A DNA stretch of 64,000 nucleotides from Ipomoea triloba (Eukaryota; Streptophyta; Magnoliopsida; Solanales; Convolvulaceae): assembly GCF_003576645.1 (NCBI RefSeq), contig NC_044918.1, positions 22,411,393-22,475,392 on the forward strand, read 5' to 3'. The position numbers were made by a program, and so were the translations under genes. This document shows, in pieces, positions 20,762 to 33,090 of the stretch (position 1 is the first letter of the stretch; every line of letters begins with the position of its first letter). Below the pieces are notes generated by a model. It was not told the DNA's origin. It made no database searches and saw only the letters and a list, made by a program, of their open reading frames with translations.

Positions 20762-23700
20762 CTAGTAAGTTACCCGTGCGATGCACGGATTTATTATATT
20801 TTTAAATAATAAAATTAAAGATGAAACTATGAACAATTTTAATATTTAGATGTCTACATTTATTTGATTATAAGATTAGTGCAAAAGTATCACTCAATTA
20901 ATTGAATAATATATAACTTGTTGGTCTGCAATTATCTTGAAAATTTTAATATGTAATATGATTTATGTAATTATATTATTACTAAAATAAATATGGGAAA
21001 AGTTGGAAATAATTTAATTGTAATTATTATAAAAATAATAATTTCTGTATACACTAATATGAAGTTTGGATCTTTATTTGATTATAATTAGTAATATATG
21101 TATAGTAATTTGTCTCATTATTAACTTAATTGCCATATTTAAAAACAACCTATTAAAAGGTGCGAAATAGTGTAATGGTATTTTTTTTTTATAGTCTGGA
21201 TCAATATTTGATTAATTAAAATTAATTCCTTAATACCTTATTTCTTAATATTATTATAGTACAATCATTTCGAATATTAATATGTCAAAATTTTTATTTT
21301 GCGGACAGCCTAATAAATGGTGAGAAAATGACTTAATTAGTATTATATGTATAGCAATTTGTCTAATTATTAACTTAATTACCATATATAAAAACAGCCT
21401 ATTAATTACCATATGAATACTAATAATTGTATAGTAATATTAATAATTATTAGCGTAGTTAGAATAATAATTATTAGTATACTAATCTGACCATTATTAG
21501 CTTTACTATAATTAATATCTCAATTAGCAAAATAATAATTTCTTAATTTTACTAAAATTTATTCAACTAATTCTTTAATTTCATAAAATAGTAATAATTG
21601 TATAGTATTATGATAATTATTACCTTAATTTGAATAATAATTGTTAGTGTAATAATATGATCATTATTAGCTTTACTACAATTAATTCATTAATTTTAGC
21701 AAAATAATAATTCCTTAATTATACTAAAGTCTATTTAATTAATTACTTAATTTTGAAAAATAGAAATATCTGTATAGAATAATAATTATTAGTGTATTAA
21801 TATGAAGTCTGGACAATTATTACAATTAATTTCTTAATTCTTTAATTTTTTAATTATAATAATTATAATTGTAAATAAAATTAATTAATTAATTGTATGT
21901 ATCTTTTTATTTTTATAAATTTATTAATTAATTGTGTGAATTTTTTAATTTAATTTATTTTAAATTTATTTGACAAATATAATTGTCGCAGAAGGAGTCT
22001 CTCCGGTGCTCACAGTTCATTAAATCTTTATTTTTAAAGCTTTTTGTGTTTGTAAAGTTACATTTTTTATTTTTTACTTCAACATGTGACACATGATTGC
22101 CTCGAATGATAAATAAACTTTCAAAGATTTTAAAAAATAAAAAAGGATTTAGATTTTAAAAGTTAATTTTTCAATAAAACAGATGAATGTGATTAATCTT
22201 GAAATCTTAACTTGTTAGTTTAGCACAATTATTTAGAGTTTATTACATGGTAAAATCTTAAGTAATATCCAACTTCTCATTTTTGTTTCTAAAGTCAAAT
22301 TCCTTTTCAATTAAAATATGTAAGTATACGAAAGTAACTATGAGATACTACATTGTAACAGAGTCAGTAGTACACAAAATATGTAAGTATATGAGTATGT
22401 ATCTATATATCGTTCTAGAATGAGGTAAACAATAAATAGTAAGTTTCGTGAGTTTAGTATATAACTATATATGAGTCTGGATCATTATTTGATTAATTAG
22501 TAATATATGTATAGTAATTTGTCTCATTATAGACTTAATTACCATATTTAAAAACAACCTATTAAAAAGTGTGAAATGGTGTAATGATATTTGTTGTATA
22601 GTCTGGATCATTATTTGATTAATTAAAATTAATTCTTTAATACCTTATTTCTTAATATTATTATAGTACAGTCATTTCGAATATTAATATGTCAAATTTT
22701 TATTTTACGGACAACCTAATAAAGGGTAAGAAAATGATTTAATCTGTATTGGTAAAAGTTACACAGTTAAAGATTAATATATTATTTTTGTATTAGTATC
22801 TTTAATTTTATTATTTACTTCAACATGTGACACACTGACACATGATGGTCCCGAATGATAAATAATAAACTTTCAAAGATTTTAAAAAATAAAAAAGGAT
22901 TTAGATTTTAAAATTTAATTTTTCAATATATAAAACACATGAATGTAATCCCTTCAAAAAAAAANTAATTTTGAAAAATAGAAATATCTGTATAGAATAA
23001 TAATTATTAGTGTATTAATATGAAGTCTGGACAATTATTACAATTAATTTCTTAATTCTTTAATTTTTTAATTATAATAATTATAATTGTAAATAAAATT
23101 AATTAATTAATTGTATGTATCTTTTTATTTTTATAAATTTATTAATTAATTGTGTGAATTTTTTAATTTAATTTATTTTAAATTTATTTGACAAATATAA
23201 TTGTCGCAGAAGGAGTCTCTCCGGTGCTCACAGTTCATTAAATCTTTATTTTTAAAGCTTTTTGTGTTTGTAAAGTTACATTTTTTATTTTTTACTTCAA
23301 CATGTGACACATGATTGCCTCGAATGATAAATAAACTTTCAAAGATTTTAAAAAATAAAAAAGGATTTAGATTTTAAAAGTTAATTTTTCAATAAAACAG
23401 ATGAATGTGATTAATCTTGAAATCTTAACTTGTTAGTTTAGCACAATTATTTAGAGTTTATTACATGGTAAAATCTTAAGTAATATCCAACTTCTCATTT
23501 TTGTTTCTAAAGTCAAATTCCTTTTCAATTAAAATATGTAAGTATACGAAAGTAACTATGAGATACTACATTGTAACAGAGTCAGTAGTACACAAAATAT
23601 GTAAGTATATGAGTATGTATCTATATATCGTTCTAGAATGAGGTAAACAATAAATAGTAAGTTTCGTGAGTTTAGTATATAACTATATATGAGTCTGGAT

Positions 23701-24252
23701 CATTATTTGATTAATTAGTAATATATGTATAGTAATTTGTCTCATTATAGACTTAATTACCATATTTAAAAACAACCTATTAAAAAGTGTGAAATGGTGT
23801 AATGATATTTGTTGTATAGTCTGGATCATTATTTGATTAATTAAAATTAATTCTTTAATACCTTATTTCTTAATATTATTATAGTACAGTCATTTCGAAT
23901 ATTAATATGTCAAATTTTTATTTTACGGACAACCTAATAAAGGGTAAGAAAATGATTTAATCTGTATTGGTAAAAGTTACACAGTTAAAGATTAATATAT
24001 TATTTTTGTATTAGTATCTTTAATTTTATTATTTACTTCAACATGTGACACACTGACACATGATGGTCCCGAATGATAAATAATAAACTTTCAAAGATTT
24101 TAAAAAATAAAAAAGGATTTAGATTTTAAAATTTAATTTTTCAATATATAAAACACATGAATGTAATCCCTTCAAAAAAAAACACATGAATGTAATTAAT
24201 CTTGAAATCTTACCTTGTTGATGAGCGAAAAACAATCTATCTGACTAAATTC

Positions 24253-24288
<36 letters not shown>

Positions 24289-24830
24289 AGAAATGTATGT
24301 ATGTGGATTTGGTGAAGAGGATGCTTGGTTGGAAAAGAAATGTATGCGACAAACATACTTCTCGAGAACGGCGATTGAGCTTTCTTCTTCTTCTTTGATG
24401 TAATGGCAACCGTGTAGCGGTGAGATCAGATCTGGAACAACGGCGTGAGAGCAAATCTGGTTTATTCTTCTTCTTCGATGGTGGAATGATTGCGCCTCCG
24501 GACTTTCTTCTTCATTGTATTTTTATGTGGTGAGATCAAATCTGGAAGGTGAGAGATAGAGGGGAGAAACGAAAGATAGGGAGGCTGAGATCTGTTTTAA
24601 GTTTGTTTTAGTGACTTATTAGAATATAATAATTGTGAGACAAGAAAGGGAGAGTATGGTGATATATATAGCACAAATTGTAAAGCAAAAGGTTATCAAA
24701 GGAAAGTGTAATTAATTTTAATTTTAAATAATTTTTTTATCCAAATATTTGATATTACAAAAATGCCCCTGAGAGTTTGGGGGGAAAAAAGTTTCAGGCA
24801 CTTCTATTATTATATATATATAGATATAGA
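20762..24830 (-). mobile_element. Helitron (non-autonomous), minus orientation
   Basis: Read on the minus strand the element begins TCTATATCTATATATA at 24830 after an A. It ends CTAG at 20762 before a T, the A|TC...CTRR|T rule of Helitrons. Eleven bases inside the 3' end is a short hairpin, CCGTGC-ATC-GCACGG. There is no Rep/helicase coding. The apparent 4.07 kb contains a 1.2-kb duplication meeting at an N, so the true size is probably near 2.85 kb. The 24300-24600 part repeats GGTGAGATCAGATCTGG-like motifs and may be captured sequence of unknown origin. Confidence 0.8.
21748..24182 (+). repeat. Perfect direct duplication of about 1217 bp meeting at an N
   Basis: The copy beginning TAATTTTGAAAAATAGAAAT at 21748 recurs at 22966. 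Both run, without a difference that I can see, to CCCTTCAAAAAAAAA. The N at 22965 lies exactly between them. As at 8397, this looks like unmerged overlapping contig ends. A SINE 3' remnant (GATACTACATTGTAACAGAG) occurs once in each copy. Confidence 0.9.
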
Positions 24831-25108
24831 TTTTATTGTGCACCATGAATAAATGTACATTTTAATATATTGAATGAACATTATTTGTGTATCAAATGTA
24901 TAGTATTTGATAGTATACCAAATAATGTATACTCAGTACCCAAATAATGTGCCTTTAAAAATTGAACCTTAGTGTATTAAAGTGTACCTTCAGTATAATA
25001 AGAAAATATATCTTATGTCAGGACCCACCTTACAAGGTGGACCATGATCTACGGTATAATGATTGAGTATGTTAAGTGCAAGCATATAATACAAGTATTA
25101 TACCATGT

Positions 25109-25289
25109 AGGGCTGTCAAAGTGGGTCAAAGCCCGCGGGCTGGCCCACACGCGCCCCGCGGTGGGGCGAGTTAGGGTCATGAAAAAATAGGCCAACGAAA
25201 ATGCGGGCCTAATGGGGCAGGCCAAAATTGACCCGCGGTCCGCGCGGGCTAACCCATGCGGGTTGCGGACCGGCCCGCAAGCTAAGTAT

Positions 25290-25352
<63 letters not shown>

Positions 25353-25692
25353 TACTCCTAATCCTAAACTTAATCCACCCAACCTATTTAATAATCTTTT
25401 CAAATGAAATATTGTTTTGTGGCCCGCAAACCCACAATATTTTTTAAATATATATATTATTATATATATATATATATATATTACAGTGTATTACTGTGAA
25501 TAATAATAACAAAAAAAAAAAGAAGAAGAAAATGAAAAGCCCACGGGCCGACCCGCGAACTCGCTAAGGGCGGGTTAGGGTTACACAAATTCTGGCCTGC
25601 GAGTCTAACGGGTCGGTCCGCAAAAGCCCGCCAGAAATTTGATCCACGATGGGGCGGGCCTAACGGCACGGCGCGGCCCGCTTTGACAGTAC
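25109..25692. mobile_element. hAT-type MITE, GC-rich ends with (AT)n core
   Basis: TIRs are AGGGCTGTCAAAGTGGG and, inverted, GTACTGTCAAAGCGGG, followed on both sides by GGCCCGC-rich subterminal sequence. Flanks are TACCATGT (25101-25108) and TACCATGG (25693-25700), an 8-bp duplication with one mismatch that fits the hAT superfamily. (AT)n tracts at 25293-25349 and around 25450-25480 fill the centre. Sharp GC contrast with the surroundings. Confidence 0.75.
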
Positions 25693-25767
25693 TACCATGG
25701 ATTAGGGTTCATCTTGTATAGTGGGTATTGGTTCAAAAATAATATATCTATAGTTAATATAATATAT

Positions 25768-25875
25768 AAACCAATGAGGTAGTTCAAGTGGCAAGTGAGC
25801 TCTCTTTGTAAAAAAGAGTTTTGGGAGAACCCGGGTTTGATTCCTGCAATTCCATAGTATACATTATTCGTCTAC
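25768..25875 (+). mobile_element. tRNA-derived SINE head (family 2)
   Basis: GTAGTTCAAGTGGCAAGTGAG resembles an RNA polymerase III box A region. GGGTTTGATTCC at 25833-25844 fits box B. The spacing of about 45 bases is right for a tRNA-related promoter. The 3' boundary is unclear, and there is no tRNA cloverleaf. Confidence 0.5.
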
Positions 25876-26031
25876 AATTGTGTGGACCAATTATCATCGT
25901 CATATGTTCTTTCTTCTTCTACCGATTTGAAAGATTATTTGAATATGATGAATGTTGCTTGTCAAATTCTCTATAATTAACTCTTCTCCCAATTAATTAT
26001 ATATCTATAATTAACTCAATATTAGTTGCTG

Positions 26032-26033
<2 letters not shown>

Positions 26034-26074
<41 letters not shown>
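26034..26074. repeat. (TA)n microsatellite
   Basis: An uninterrupted TA run followed by TTCAATGGG. No element boundary is recognised here. Confidence 0.9.
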
Positions 26075-26080
<6 letters not shown>

Positions 26081-26559
26081 GGGAATAGGAATTAGGCTAA
26101 AATAGAATAATTTAGGGAATTGTTGTTGCCACAAGATCTAGGCTCACAAAATAAATAATTTCACTTTTTAGAAAATATTCACGAGGGTGATTTCGGAATA
26201 AAATAATACGGGGTGTCACAATAGATGACAATAAGTTCCACTACATAATATTATTGGCAGAATAATAAATTTAGATATGTAACTGATGAACGTCATGACC
26301 GTATAATTCTTCATAATGAGAAAAGAAATGAAAATTGCAACATGTATTTTGTTGAATTACAAATGTTTTACTTGACTTGAATTAGTAAACAATTGACTGA
26401 GTAATTTTCTCCTGAAGTAGGAATATGTAAATATAGATATGAGCCATTATGTGCTCATTAAAGAGTTGCTAATGGAGTTATTTATTTATTATCTCAGTAT
26501 GTGTTACTACTATGAACATCATTGAAATACGTAAAGAGCTTAATTATTAGCTCATGCCT

Positions 26560-27390
26560 AAAGACGGAGTTTGAAATGAAAGACTTGGAAAATCAAGTAT
26601 TATCTCGACTTGCATATCGAGTATCTCCTTGATATTACACACCAGTTAGCCTACATTGAGAAACGTCTTGAAGATGTTTTAGATGGATAAGTATCATTTG
26701 CTTATCACATTAATAATTTCCAATTTTTAGAAGCAGATAATGAACCATTTAGGCTCAAAGAGGATAATGAGGATATTTTGGAACCAAAAGTTCATTACTT
26801 CATTGTCGTTGGAGCACCAATTTAGGACCAGAAGTTTTATAATTGCATTAGGCCTAATATTGTGTCTGCGATGAAACTGCTAGCAACATTTAGTACTCCT
26901 CCAATAATGAAATTTTGGAATGGTATTTAACATCACTCAGTATCTTTGAGTTACAAAGATTTGGACATTTATGTAAGAAATCAATATGTGGTTTTGATGG
27001 GCTATTTGGGTACTAGCTGTTTTATTTTATCTCCATGATGCCAAGTCCCAAACTAGTATGCTTTGTTTTACTCACACTGTCCTATATGTGAACAATAAAG
27101 CTTGTGTTGCAAAAATGATAAATGGACAGGTTTAAGAATATTTGACAGAGCATATATAATGTCAAAATGCAACCCATGTGAACCATGGATCCAGAAGAGT
27201 CATGAGATTGTTATGAAGAGTGTTCTCCAGCAGAATCACGAGATTGCTATCTAGAATGTTCACTCTAGTGACAATCTTGAAGATTGTACAATATTCATTT
27301 CCTGCACTTATCTTGGAACAATGTTTTTATATTAGAACGTGTAGACTTTGAAGATTGTTATCTTCAGGGGGAGTGTCATTCACTTGAATC
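26560..27390 (+). pseudogene. Ty1/copia RT-RNase H relic
   Basis: Frames broken by stops and shifts spell the end of a copia polyprotein: FEMKDLGKSS (for MKDLGKTKYC), TLRNVLKMF with MDKYH, then SKRIMRIFWNQKF where copia elements have PKEDNEEILGPEVPYL. Later, WIQKSHEI and the SSDNLED block (copia RNase H usually reads RSSDNLADLFTKSLP) precede CTTCAGGGGGAG at about 27363, a likely polypurine tract. No intact domain remains. Confidence 0.7.
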
Positions 27391-27960
27391 AAATCATGTA
27401 GATTGGACTTGAGTCAATCTTGAAAATTGGACTTGAATAATCTTGAAAATTGGATCTTGAAGACCAACAACTGTACTCTTCTTTCTTTGATTGAGTTTTG
27501 ATATAATTGCCTTAATTAAAGGTTTTTTAACGAGGCAGTCAGTGTAGTACATGAGTACACACATCATGTACTCTTTTCCTCACCAGGTTTTTTTCTCACT
27601 ATGTTTTTCTAGTGAGGTTTTTGATGAGGCATGAGTATGATATAGTACCGTCGAAGGGGGGCTGTAAATCCCTAAATTATATGCTGAAGGTTTATGATTG
27701 ATTTTTTGTTGTACTCTTTTCCTTAGCTAAGCTTTTTCCCACTGGATTTTTTTAGCCTTAGATTTTTAATGAGGCAACCATGTATAACACATTATTGAAA
27801 TACCAAATGTACTTTTTCCCTGAACTAGGTTTTTTCCACAGAGTTTTCTTAGCGATGTTTGTTTTTTTAATGAAGCACGAATATAGTATGATAATGGCCA
27901 GGGGAGCATTGTATATATATAACTGTTTATGGCCATTATCCCACTAACTCCACTGTATCC
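27391..27960 (+). repeat. Probable 3' LTR / terminal region of the copia relic
   Basis: Three related units (about 27475-27620, 27700-27790 and 27805-27890) each read like TACTCTTTTCCTTAGCTAAG, then TTTTTCCCACTGG, then GTTTTTAATGAGGCA. This thymine-rich repeat is familiar from the R region of plant copia LTRs. The exact LTR borders are not visible, and there is no 5' LTR partner in the window. Confidence 0.55.
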
Positions 27961-28270
27961 TCTATCCCTTCAATTTCTCCAATTAATATTATATAATGTA
28001 GTAGTGATTATAGTGTTGTTATGGTGATGATGTATGTATGGAGAAAATGTAATATTGATGAATGAGAGTTGTGGGCTTGGGGTTTCAGAAGTTAAAAATT
28101 TGTCTTCTTCGCCTCTTTCTAATCTCTCTATTTTCTCCATGTTCCTGATTACTTTATAACAATTGTTATACATTTTTGCTATCTACAGTTTTCTTAAGTG
28201 GAGCTTGGATTTTGAGGGTGTATCACTCTTTGGTCTAACGGTCCCTCCATTGCGGATCTCATCTTTAATA

Positions 28271-28525
28271 CTACCTCCGTCCCATTTTGTTTGTCTGATT
28301 CGGTTAACGAGATTTGACTGAATTTATGTTTAATTCAATTTTTCATAATATTAAATTTAGTATTAGTATATAAAATTTATATATTTAGAAACTAGTACTA
28401 TTAAACACAAAAAATTATATTTAAAAATAATTAAAAATTACAAAAGAAAAGAAAATAAGCAATGAAGAAGGAGTTGGTTTGACCAATGAATAATAAACAG
28501 GACAGATAAAATGGGACAGAGGGAA
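28271..28525. mobile_element. Stowaway MITE (255 bp, TA target)
   Basis: The left end CTACCTCCGTCCCATTTTG and right end AAAATGGGACAGAGGGAA are the classic Stowaway TIR, with TA on both sides. The interior contains TCGGTTAACGAGATTTGACTG, shared with the remnant at 17110-17346. Confidence 0.85.
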
Positions 28526-28531
28526 TAATAA

Positions 28532-28885
28532 TTAGAGCATCCTTATCAATTACTAACTTTTGAGGGTTATTTTGTGTCCACGTGGGGAAGAAGTCAGAGG
28601 AGGGAAGAAGCAAAACAAAAAAAAAGGAAAAAGAAGCATAGAAAGCTGTCAGTTTCAGAAAAAGTAAAAAAAAAAAAAAAAAACAAAACAAAACAAAACA
28701 AAAGCAGGTGCGCAAACACCTGCATTGATTTTCCATGTTTAATGCGTCAGTTTGGGCCCCACAAAGATCCATTGTTTGCAGAAATTAAAAACGCAAAAAA
28801 ACTCTTTCCCACACTAGTTATGAACTCACTTTTGGTTTATTGGTCTGAAAAAACTTCCTATGATCCATAAATGTGGATGCTCTAA
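28532..28885. mobile_element. MITE of the GAGCATCC family, copy 3
   Basis: TTAGAGCATCCTTATCAA at the left and GTGGATGCTCTAA at the right are inverted. Low-complexity A-rich interior with no real gene. Confidence 0.7.
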
Positions 28886-29541
28886 CAACAACAACAACAA
28901 TCACCACCACTACCACCATCGTAGTCAAATTAATCACTGAATTATATGCAAAAATATAATTGTCACCAAATTTATTAACAAAAAAAAAAAAAGTACAATT
29001 CAACTATTGAACATTCTAAAATGATGCAATCTGCTCCACATGACCAATTACCACCTAGAATTACAAGGGCAACAACCTTCGACTAGAGACCGTCGGTTTC
29101 CTGTTACCACCTAGAATTGCAAGGGTGACGGTCTCCTACTAGAGACAGTCAATTACCAGACGATCAAAGCAGCCAACTAGTTATTTGAGACTAATTGCAT
29201 GATTTTAAAATGTTCAATAGTCAAATTACACCTTTTTTTTTAGTTCAATAGCCAGCTCAATAATAGTTGCACTCATCTGATTGAGAACTAGTGCAATAAA
29301 TGATCTGTTGGTGATGAGGTTTCATTTGTATTGTTGTTTGATGGATACAAAGACATCTTGAGGCCTACTACATTCACAAACCATAACTTTACTCAGCCAC
29401 AACACAAGATCAAGATCAAGATCAAGATCAAAGCCACACTCATTAAACCCAAATGTGCAGGGACAAGAAAAACTTCACTCCAAATTAAAAATGAAAACAA
29501 ACACAAAAAGAAAAAAATAAAATTAAAAAAAAAAAAACCCT

Positions 29542-32500
29542 TTAGCTACAGAGATTGGGAATGCACACCCCAGCATCTGGATTTTGCTGTTCCTTCCATA
29601 TCCTCCCTGTAACTCTAAGCTTCAGCTCCTTGCGGTCCCCGCCGGAAAAGAAAAGTGCCATGTTACGCTGAATGATAAGACCGTCGTGACTGTCCCTCAC
29701 CTTGCGATGGCTATCTCGGATACTTCTTGGAGTACCGTCCCAGATGAGCTTTCTACCATTTCCTCCTACCTCCAGGCTGTAGCTGTATGAGCGAGCTTCA
29801 GTTTCGTCTCCCATAAAGCGAAGAAAAGCCATGTATACGGGAGCCATGCCAAGCTGGAAGGCCTCGAAGTGAAGGCAGAAGTACTCACCAAAACAATGAA
29901 AAACCTAACAGAGGAAAAAGGAGAACCAACAAGACTAAACAGCATATCCAAATCCATTGATATGAGAGTTGAAAGATGATTATTTAAACCAATAATAATA
30001 ATAACAACCCACGAAAAACAAAAAAGTTCCTTCGTTTTTTGGGGTGATGAGAGAAACTCGCAGCCACTAACCGAGGGTGTTGACTGGATAAACCCCGCCT
30101 TGTGACTCTAGCCAACAAAGGACCACAAGGAGGTAAAAAACAGTCTAAGTTGCCCATAGTTGACCACAGCTCAAAGCCTCAAACCAAGAAGGCCAGGATT
30201 CGAACTCGTGACCTTGTTGGTTACAAGTTTGTATCCTTAGCCAAATTATCAAAAGAACCTCACTGCCTGAACTGCAGTCCATAGTTTATTTATACAATAG
30301 GTTTGAGACCTTGTGTTGACTCAAACCTCCAGTTTGCAGTCCATAGTTTATTTAGTAAGATACTTGCTCCAACAATTTCAACAATTTCAACTAAGGGCCC
30401 TTTTGAAATTTAGTATTTTAGAGTTATAAAAAGCTTATTAACCAAACACTTATATTGATTTTTTAACTAAGTCAAACAACTAAATGACTAATGGTCAAAT
30501 AGGCCAAAATTGGCTGATAGGCTAATTATTTACCAAACAGGGCCAAGATTTGTTAAACCCCTCCCCCTTACAGAAAAGTTTTAACATTTCTAACCTATAT
30601 TTTCATACAATAGCTGCACATCCATGGAGCCAAAAACCAGTAGTACTACACCATTATCTTGGAAGAAAGTGCATGCATATTGGGTTAAAAAATACTACTA
30701 GGAACATTGAGAGAAAAATATTATATGAAAGCATAAATAAAGAAACAAATGTATTTACAAAAGAGATCAAGAAATGAAAAAATCTATTTTTAATCAGTAG
30801 AAAGAATATTAGAGAGGAATTATATATTAATCTTATAAAATATGTTAAGTAAAATGGTGGTTTAGAGTGAAGAAATGACACAGAAATGTGACGAGTGCAC
30901 CCTAAATATTTGATACAGTATCCCAATGTTGCATTTTAAGAGTCTGGCATCACCATTCAGGCATTCATTGCTAAAATGCAGCATAAGCACTCTATTAAAA
31001 TGTTGTATGCTATACTGTAATTCATCTTCCTATATCCACTTTTCTACATGGTATACTTTCAGATGGACCAACTCAAGCCTTTAAGTTGTTTAGGTAGGGG
31101 TCTAGGGTTGTGCTAAAATCAAGTAAAACTACGGCACTAATTTTGATAAATTTTTAGAACTTCATTGCTCTATTAATTGCCAAATCCTTTCCCTCCTCAG
31201 CTGCTTTACTGACAGTTTCATCTCTGCTAGATTTTCCAGAGGACAAGTGACCCCAATCTGAGGCTGCCTAATAATCAAAAGCCTTGAAAAGCATGATCAT
31301 TACAATGAATGCAAGAACATTTAAATTATAGTGAAAATTTATACCGGTATTCCTCACTGTCCACTTCTATAATGAAAATGGGAAAGGAAAATAGTATATG
31401 CACAGAATGCACAGACTAAATATATATAGCAATGAATTCCTCAAAATATATCTTGATTTAAGTCACAGCTCTAGGAGGGAATGTTGCAAGTGCATATAAA
31501 TATGTGACATAATTTCAGATTCCCAAAATGGAAGATAATGTACTGTTCTGGGTGCATTATCACATTCTGGTGTTGTTTTTCGCAAAATATTGGTATCATA
31601 ATCATAAATGCTTGTAAAAATAATATTTTGGAAATGTTTTCTATTATTTGGTAACTTGCATAGAAAATAAGGGACACTAGAACACTTTTCACCCAAAAAA
31701 AATAAAAAAACAATTGTAGAGATATCTGATGCTAAGCAACATAAGAAGGAAGAGAATTAGGTCAGAAATTTCACAACTTAAATATCATTGATTGGCAAGC
31801 TATTTAAATTTCAAATAAAAGAAGTGCTACACTTACAGTCAGCATCCATGTGGCATTTTCTACTTCACGAGGATTAGACTTAACATATCGATGGTTGAAT
31901 GTGCATCCTGTGTGCATGTCAACCTTGTGGTCATCTCTTAAATGAGAAACCAAATAAGGTATGTCCCCAGTAACTGAGCACTCCGATCCAGCATATGGGC
32001 AACTGTACGGTCTAAAATTGCAAACCGCCTCATGTTTAAGTTTGCTGTAATATGGAAATATTTCTGTACATCCCAATGAAAAATATTTGCAGGGAAGTTC
32101 AAGTGACTCTGCAACCTTTTCTAAAGCTAAGCACCTAATATCACCGAGCTCTTGTCTGCAAGTAGGACATCGGTTGTGCACCCTTGCCTTACAGGTTGAA
32201 CACAGCGTGTGGCCATTTTGACACTGCAAATGCAGAATTTCACCAAACTGTCATTACCCTTCAGACACACTAAGAATTGAAGCGGAAACAGTTAACAACA
32301 ACTCAATATCGGTCCTTGCGGGAAACAGTATCAATTCAAAGGAATATTGTGAAAACTTATAACAAATAACAATCCGATATTTTCAATTTGAACAGAAATA
32401 TGTGTTCATTTCTCCCAAAGGTCAAGTCCAACATTGCCTTGATCTTATTTTTGTTTCCCCAGGTAAGTTAGGACTAACTTTCCCCAACACCCAACATCTA

Positions 32501-33090
32501 CCTTAACAAGATACATGATGAAGGAAAGATCAATGTTCTTCATTTATGAGAAAATCCATAGGGTACTTTGTTTGGATAAACTATTCCCCCAACAAAAAGA
32601 CAATCATTTCAATGACAGGACGGTAAAATAAATGAGTGGACCTTGCTTTTATTGCAAAATTTCATCTTTCATACTTAAAATCGAACCGAATCTAACCCTT
32701 AATCGTTCATCAACCCACCCGTGGTTCAGGCCCCCAACCCCACCATCAAATTCAGAACAAGTAACACAAACAGCACAAGTCTAACTAGGACAAAATTGAA
32801 TGCCCAATTAGAATTTAAAGGAAAACTAATGAGACAAAAAACAAAGAGACAATTCGAATAAATAAGAAGCTAGGATAAGACACCTGATGAATGGGCGGGT
32901 ACATAGAATTGGTACAAACGGGGCACTCCAGCAATTCATGAACACTGGTAGGCGCAATTCCGGCAGGTAAAATGTTAATCTGAGGCTTCGCTGAAGAGCT
33001 GTAAGGATGATGAGAGGCTAGAGACGATTGGGTCACTTCGTCCTCCATGCCGTCCGATGAGGACACGCACTCAATGCTATCAATTTCCAT
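29542..33090 (-). CDS. SINA/SIAH-type RING E3 ubiquitin ligase (SINAT-like), 3 exons
   Basis: Joined exons 33090-32884, 32223-31837 and 29904-29542 give 318 codons with all junctions in phase 0 and GT-AG introns (660 and 1932 bp). The RING finger spans residues 56-91 (C56, C59, C70, H74, C77, C80, C88, C91). It is followed by the SIAH-type zinc finger (CKYFSLGCTEIF, H-x4-C, CPYAGSEC, H-x3-H) and then the substrate-binding TRAF-like beta-sandwich, from CTFNHRYVKSNP through VFHCFGEYFCLHFEAFQLG to IPNLCS. This matches plant SINAT proteins of about 300-330 residues, which ubiquitinate targets in the cytosol and nucleus. The start gives MEIDSIECVSS, the usual acidic N-terminus. Intron 2 holds a SINE and MITE debris. 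Which SINAT paralogue it is cannot be told by eye. Confidence 0.93.
30063..30265 (-). mobile_element. tRNA-derived SINE (family 3) in intron 2 of the SINA gene
   Basis: On the minus strand TTTGGCTAAGGATAC (box A-like) is followed by CACGAGTTCGAATCCTGGCC (box B at 30196-30207). Next come a tRNA-unrelated body (GGTCAACTATGGGCAACTTA) and the end GGGTTTATCCAGTCAACACC. It lies in the same orientation as the host gene. Confidence 0.6.
30395..30545. repeat. Short MITE remnant in intron 2
   Basis: GGGCCCTTTTGAAATTTAG at the left and ATTTACCAAACAGGGCC at the right are roughly inverted, with GGCCAAAATTGGCTG inside. It resembles Tourist-like elements ending GGGTGTTTGG. Confidence 0.45.
31160..31262 (-). 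other. Exon-like stretch inside intron 2 (unidentified)
   Basis: After an ATTAG acceptor the minus strand reads an open frame of 36 codons, AASDWGHLSSGKSSRDETVS then KAAEEGKDLAINRAMKF, to a TAA. The composition is protein-like and unlike the local AT-rich noise. A candidate micro-exon (EVDSEEYR before GTATAA) lies just upstream at about 31345-31366, though it does not join in this frame. I do not recognise a family. It could be a captured fragment, an alternative terminal exon or chance. Confidence 0.25.

Noticed and set aside
28574..28870. 98-codon Lys-rich open frame
   Set aside because: Lies entirely within the GAGCATCC-type MITE and consists mostly of poly-A translation.
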